Positions 58,994-64,000 of a stretch of DNA of 64,000 bases are shown here, piece after piece. Origin of the DNA: Rehmannia glutinosa (Eukaryota > Streptophyta > Magnoliopsida > Lamiales > Orobanchaceae). The position numbers were made by a program, and so were the translations under genes. The stretch spans positions 90,596,616-90,660,615 of the forward strand of contig CM071924.1 of NCBI GenBank assembly GCA_016081115.2. The letters are read 5' to 3'. Each line of letters begins with the position of its first letter. The first letter of the stretch is position 1. Below the pieces are notes generated by a model. That model was given only the letters and a program-made list of their open reading frames with translations. It ran no database searches and had not been told where the DNA came from.

Positions 58994-59983
58994 TGTACAT
59001 GCTAATAGGATATCCCAGTTCATTTGAAGGCAAGTTAATTCATGTATATTAAACATTTATCATCCCTATCAGCAAATAATACTCACCACCTCTTCTCTTC
59101 TTCTGTTTTTTTTTAATCAAATGAATTTCATTTATTCAACATAAGAAGCTTACAATATAATAATATCAAGTGTAAAAATAATTGCAAGGCCTACACTACA
59201 TGATCATAAATCTATACAGATCTTAAACGAAAATTTTAAACCTAAGCAGATCTAATCGACCAGAGAATCAAAACATCATAATGAAAGAATTGGACAAAGC
59301 ACGTCTTAAAGAAATTAATCTCGCTTCATCACATATCATCGGGTAATAGTTCATCTGGATATTCTGAACAAAATATCACATATGAGACATACTTATTAAC
59401 TGAAAATAAATCCACCTATGGGGACAAATAAAAGTCATCTATTTGCGAAAAAATTATTAGAACTTTGAAAATTATTTTCCTCATCCTCCTATGAAAGAAA
59501 AACGAAGAAGATATGGGACAAAAATGGGTAAAGTTTGAGAGAAGAAAAAGAGAGAATAATATTATATTCCATCCACTTCAAATTTATAGAGTAGTTTAAT
59601 TTGATCAGACAAAGTTTCTGATGATGATTGAAACTTACGAATTTTGTTTATGTTATACTTATTCACTTTAATTATTAATTGAGATTTCATAATACTTTGC
59701 TGTTACTTTAATTGAGATAATAATTTGAAAAATACATAATTTAAGAATTTAGGAAATGGACGAATCTAATTGTCAGCCACTCGGGTCGGATCAACAAGAC
59801 CCATATTTCGTCGTCTTGTGAGAAATTTACAACTGAATGCCGAATGGTTTGTTCTGATAGCATGTGGTGACGAGGAACCGGGTCAAGGGAGGATAAGATG
59901 GACCATATGGTTGCACCAGCAAATCTTTAGCCACTCGACACATGGACTACCTATTGTTTAATGTTTATATTGCAAACCGTGTC
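58994..59983. other. Intergenic, nothing recognised
   Basis: AT-rich. A Stowaway-like phrase lies near 59568-59600, too short to call. No gene is visible. Confidence 0.4.
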
Positions 59984-60009
59984 TTTTTTTTTTTTTTTTT
60001 TTTTTTTTT
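59984..60009. repeat. Poly-T run, 26 bases
   Basis: An unbroken T run. It could be the poly-A tail of a - strand retroposon lying to its right. Confidence 0.9.
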
Positions 60010-60327
60010 CTTTTTCAAGAATTTAATGATTAAAACTATCAAAATTAATAATTTGATTTAACGAATTTATAAAAGCGGGATACATGTCTATACATTTAAG
60101 AGGTAGTTTTTGTTAGACGGTTTTATGGTTATTGGTTAGACGAACCCAATAAATCCACCCGACCCGCTAATCCAGCGACCCAATGAAATGTCTAATACTT
60201 TTTAGGGGACCTATTAATATTTTTTTTTAGGGGAATCTACTAATATTGTTCAGTGAGATTACTAATATTTTTTTATTAGAAAAATTAATACTTTTAAGAG
60301 GAATTACTAAAAGAGTAGGTCTTTTGT

Positions 60328-60371
60328 AGGATCGTCTTACGGATCCTATTCCGTAAGACGAATCCTACAGT
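60328..60371. repeat. Short near-perfect hairpin
   Basis: GTAGGATCGTCTTACGG and CCGTAAGACGAATCCTAC are inverted copies with one extra base in one arm, separated by about eight bases. Confidence 0.85.
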
Positions 60372-60411
60372 CCGCCCAACTCGCACACATGTTATTTAAA
60401 AATAAAAATCG

Positions 60412-60800
60412 CCGGCGCTCCACAAGATTCGAACTCACACGCCTATATAAACACAAGGTGGTGTTCTACCACTACACCACTAGTGCTTGTAATAGATTTA
60501 ATCCTACTGACCGCCCAACCCGCACACCCGTAGTTTAAAAAAAAAAAAAAAACTTGGCGCTCCACAGATTCAAACCCACACGCCTATACAAACACAAAAG
60601 GTGGTGTTCTACCACTACACCACTAGACTTGTTGTGTAATTTCGTATAAACATGTATATAAAGTCATTCATAAATACGCCTTGTAAATTAAAAAAAATTT
60701 AAAAACGCCTCTAAGTGAAAGACTAGGAATCGAACTCAAGTCTGTACCATAACAATGTACTATTCTACCACTAGACCCCATCTGCTTGTTGTGTAGTTTC
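60412..60800 (-). repeat. Three tandem tRNA-Gly-like modules
   Basis: On the - strand, modules at about 60715-60795, 60550-60630 and 60412-60487 each have an A box (TCTAGTGGTAGAA or TGTAGTGGTAGAA) and a B box (GAGTTCGATTC, or GGGTTTGAATC and GAGTTCGAATC). The first keeps most of a tRNA-Gly(GCC) sequence, including AGAATAGTAC. None has a proper 3' acceptor half, so I do not call functional tRNA genes. Confidence 0.7.
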
Positions 60801-60894
60801 AATATAACCATGAATATAACACCATTCATAAATTATTAATTCTCAAAGCTCGTCATATTTATTTTCCTTCTTCATTGTACTAGACTCTTAATCT

Positions 60895-61215
60895 CTGAAT
60901 GTATTAAAAAATATGATATTTTATCTCAATAAATGGATACTTATAAAAGTGTTACTTTAACTACATCATATTTATTTTTTATTTTTTCTCTTTTTTTGTT
61001 CCTAGTTTGTAACTGTATTAAGAAATTTGATACTTTATCTCAAAAAACAGATATTTTAACTTATAAAAGTGTTCCTTTACCTATATCATATTTTATTTAT
61101 TTTTTTATTTTTCCTTCTTTCCTTCATTCATAATTTGTGACTATATTTAAAAAACATGATACTTATCTCAAAAAATAGATACTTTAACGTATAAAAGTGT
61201 TACTTTAACTCTGTT
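60895..61215. repeat. AT-rich tandem repeat, about 120-128 bp, three copies
   Basis: The phrase ataaaagtgtt(a/c)ctttaac or -acc recurs at about 60944, 61064 and 61191, each preceded by tgata-ttatctcaa-aaa. Confidence 0.85.
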
Positions 61216-61232
61216 ATATATGATAGAAGAAA

Positions 61233-61590
61233 TATATAATTAGTATAATATATATATATATATATTTCATTTATGCTTTATATAATATATATATATAAAT
61301 ATATAAATATATTATATATATTTATTTCTTTTATGCTTTGTTATTTTTCTGCATTTCATTTATGTCTATTTATTTCTTCTATCATGTCTTCTTTCTCTTG
61401 TTTATTTTCCTCCCTACCAGGGACCACTAGGATCGTAGGGAAGACATGATAGAAGAAATAAATAGACAGAAATGAAATGCAGAAAAATAACAAAGCATAA
61501 AAGAAATAAATATATATATAATATATTTATATATTTATATATATTATAATAAAGCATAAATGAAATATATATATATTATACTAATTATAT
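61233..61590. repeat. Large AT-rich foldback
   Basis: Arms of about 150 bp (61233-61391 and 61440-61590) are inverted copies with only small gaps in their TA runs. The 48-bp loop (61392-61439) is unlike the arms. Unlike a MITE, no target duplication was found. It borders the pararetrovirus fragment. Confidence 0.87.
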
Positions 61591-61639
61591 ATTTATACTA
61601 ATTATATATATCATATATATACTAATTATATTTATATAT

Positions 61640-62281
61640 ATCTTGATCGAGTTACCCCCAGTTTCTCTCAAGGATACTTTTGCAAGGGTCTCCACGGATC
61701 AAGTAAGAACAAGGAATTTATAAGATTAGGCGGTTAAACCGACCATGTACATGAATTGAAAGACAAAAATTTAAAGACAGAATTAAAACTTAGGCGGTTA
61801 AACCGACCATGAACATGAATTTAAAAAGACATAATATTAACTCAAACCTTTTACAGATTTTGGAATTTGGAATTTACACCTTCATACAATGCTTCCTTGG
61901 AGATGGAAGCTAGATCTTCAAAAACTAAAAACTAAAAAATGAAGCTTGCCTAAAGACAATTGAAAGCTTCTCTAAATTTTTTTTTTCGGAATTTGGAAAG
62001 TTTCTAAAATCTAAAAAATGAAGAGGATTTGCACTTGCAGAGGTTTTCTTCAAGCTTTCTTTCTTGCTTTGGATGCTAAAAAATTGCCTTCATTGTGGGG
62101 GATCCCCCTATTTATAGATTTTTCTAAGGATTTTTAGGAATTTTTAGTTTTTTCTGACATAAAGAATCAAATCGCTACAGTTCTTGAATAGTATTCTGCT
62201 ACAGTCACATTGCTACAGTACGCTACAGTGGTGCCGACATCGAATTGCTACATTACTTTTGATTTTTTTTTACAAATATAT
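61640..62281 (-). promoter_or_regulatory. Pararetrovirus-type intergenic region with promoter
   Basis: On the - strand a TATA box (TATAAATA) lies at 62116-62109. Five CTGTAGC boxes (one ending ATGTAGC) stand 58-137 bases upstream, at 62174, 62198, 62212, 62222 and 62247. Downstream, CGGTTAAACCG occurs twice (61731-61741 and 61795-61805). It follows the last ORF, where caulimovirids keep their promoter. No Met primer site is seen. Activity is inferred. Confidence 0.55.
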
Positions 62282-63652
62282 TTACATTCTACTGTTCCCG
62301 AATAAGGGGTCATTATCATCTGCTAAATGTATGGAAATATCTTCAGAAGTTGAAGAGGATGCTGACTTCTCTGTAGTGTATTTAGACAGGATGGCCTGCA
62401 TTTCTTCTGGAGTTTTTGCTGATGCAAGCATAGCTGCCATCTGGGATTTATGTGCTAGAAATTCTGACTGTTGTGGTGTTTGAAATGTTTTTGGAATCTG
62501 TGGATGAGTATTGTCTTGACTTGTAACCCAATTTTGGATGTTTGTTGCAGAAAGGCTAGGTGGAATGTTGAACTTGTCCCACCATTTTATTCTGAATCGT
62601 CGTTGCATCATTGGAATTTTGTGATCAGTATATTCAACTGTCCATGAAAGAACCCATGGGAGATAGAATTTTGAACAAAACAGGGATAGTGGCAGGAATT
62701 TTTGTTCTTCTGGTGAGGGTTTGTACTGAGATTTGAAAATGTTGAAGGAATTTTGTACAGAGGGTTTCAGGATTTCAAGTGATGATCCGAAACAATCCCA
62801 CCATGAAGCCCACCATGCTGGGAATTGTTTGGTGTTGCATTCTTTAGTATCAAAATAAAAAAGCCATGTGTGTTTTTGTTTTTGATTTTGTATAAGAAAT
62901 AAATTGTACCAGGCCTGTTGATAGTCCCAGTAATTGAAAGGGGTTTTGAAGAAATTACTTGTTTTAAATTCTTCTGGAAAATAAAGGGATTTCGAAAGGT
63001 TATGTCCCCATTCTGCTGGAGCAATGACTTTAGAAATTTTACAGGTCGAATACGCGGGATGTTCATGTGTTTCGTGGAGAAAGAAGTGTTTGTAAGTAGT
63101 GGAATCTGTAATTTCAAGAATGGCTTGATAGTATTGAGGAGTTCTGGTGGTTTCCCAAGGTTTGTAAAACCATCCTTTTCCAAAATATTTCTGGAGGGTT
63201 TAAAAAGGATCTTTTTCATGGAATTCTCTTTCAACATTTATGATATTTTGCCATTGAGGTTTTATGAAATAGTCTGAGGAAGGTTTTAAAGATCCTTGTG
63301 ACAACGAAATTTGAGAATTTGAGAAAACGGGATTAGAAAGGATTTTTGAGGAATCATTAGATTTAGAAATAGCTTGAAAGGTATTTGAAATAGTAAGTGC
63401 CCTAGAAGAAGTTTCACCTGGGCAGTTTTTCTGTTGTACTTTAGTTAAGGCCATTTTGACTTCTGGCGTTTCAAGAAGAACTTCAAGAATTTGAAGTCTT
63501 TTTTCAAGATCAATAGTTCCTTGTTTTTGTACCTGGATTTTGGATTGGGCGGTATCTCTCAATTCTTCTTCTTCTTTGACTACGACATCGTACCATGATT
63601 TTGGTTTTCCTGAATCAATTGGCTTTTTACCTTTATCCTTTTTGGGCGGCAT
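62282..63652 (-). pseudogene. Endogenous caulimovirid second ORF, function unknown
   Basis: Translation starts MPPKKDKGKKP at 63652, overlapping the end of the polyprotein frame by 20 bases. A single frame runs to the stop at 62282 (about 456 codons) except for one in-frame stop at 63200-63202. The N-terminus is lysine-rich with a charged helical part, and the middle is rich in Trp and Tyr. Such an ORF of unknown role follows the polyprotein in some endogenous plant pararetroviruses, which I recall only in general terms. An origin as a plant gene is less likely given its neighbour. Confidence 0.65.
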
Positions 63653-64000
63653 TGTGTCTGTTTTGGAGGAATTCTCTAGTAAGAAAATCTGGTATAGAAT
63701 TTGTATCTCCTTTAATAAATTCAATATCAAAATAAAAAATGCTCAGTATGGCTTGCCATCGTGTTGTTCTGTTTTGATGCAAGATTTTGAACATCTTTTT
63801 GCAAGACTTCTTTTGCACTTTTACAATCAATTCTAAGTAAAACATTTTGGTTTAAGAGATCACTTTGGAATTTTTGAATACACATAACAATACTTAGTAT
63901 TTCTTTTTTAATCGTATAATAGTTTTTCTGGGTATCATTCCAATGTGATGAGGTAAATTGGACAATATATTCTCTACCCCTTTGATCTTGTTTTAGAATA
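63633..64000 (-). pseudogene. Endogenous caulimovirid polyprotein, RNase H end
   Basis: The frames at the right edge show RNase H with LRIDCKSAKEVLQKDV and, in another frame, RWQAILSIFYFDIEFIKGDT and PDFLTREFLQ. That C-terminal pattern is of the caulimovirid type. A frameshift near 63760-63790 separates the two parts, so the gene is broken. The rest (RT and upstream domains) would lie beyond the window. Confidence 0.72.

Noticed and set aside
60412..60795. Functional tRNA genes
   Set aside because: A and B boxes are present, but the acceptor stems do not pair and the sequence after the B box is unrelated to a tRNA 3' end.
62767..63237. A 156-codon - strand ORF inside the pararetrovirus region
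   Set aside because: It is a shifted shadow of the longer second-ORF frame, which runs on in the other register apart from one stop.

Overview
This window looks like repeat-dense, gene-poor nuclear DNA from a flowering plant, most likely a eudicot. I base this on plant-type Athila, Sirevirus and Tork-like LTR retrotransposons, a 5S-rRNA-carrying Cassandra-type LTR, plant L1 and RTE LINE remnants, hAT, Stowaway and Helitron elements, and an endogenous plant pararetrovirus fragment. I found no host protein gene that I can name. The only candidate is a weak exon-like stretch near 31.2 kb. The species cannot be told from the sequence.

Layout. (1) 1-11760 is the 3' half of an Athila-type Ty3/gypsy element on the + strand: end of pol, an extra 3' ORF with its own apparent leader and intron, and a 3' LTR. 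Its integrase is broken by a Sirevirus-type Ty1/copia insertion, present both as a solo LTR (419-1724) and as a truncated body plus LTR (2050-6009). (2) 12940-24830 is a decayed L1 LINE split by an Athila-like LTR. That LTR is split by a second Sirevirus (14442-22531), which itself carries another Athila LTR (17523-19066) and a MITE (19707-20291). This gives nesting four deep. (3) 25010-29680 is a second, opposite-strand L1 LINE with ORF1, endonuclease and reverse transcriptase. (4) 29.7-39.0 kb is intergenic DNA with small repeats: a Cassandra-type LTR, an RTE LINE tail, hAT-like MITEs, a short Helitron and a SINE. (5) 39029-50359 is a Tork-like Ty1/copia element with two LTRs. A 4.7-kb non-coding Helitron (41776-46504) sits in its integrase. 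(6) 50.5-59 kb holds two related solo LTRs with perfect target-site duplications and a cluster of MITEs. (7) 59.9-64 kb holds tRNA-Gly-like repeats, a 120-bp tandem repeat, a large AT-rich foldback, and on the - strand the end of an endogenous caulimovirid: RNase H end, a second ORF and a promoter-like intergenic region. It runs off the window edge.

How the parts relate. Almost all coding remnants are element proteins carrying frameshifts or stops. The target-site duplications give a relative order of insertion. Three junctions look like short-microhomology joins rather than ordinary transposition. The most unusual signals are: the TATA box, GC palindromes and intron in front of the Athila 3' ORF; the two alleles of one Sirevirus insertion lying side by side; the precise Helitron insertion; and the repeated CTGTAGC boxes plus overlapping ORFs of the pararetrovirus.
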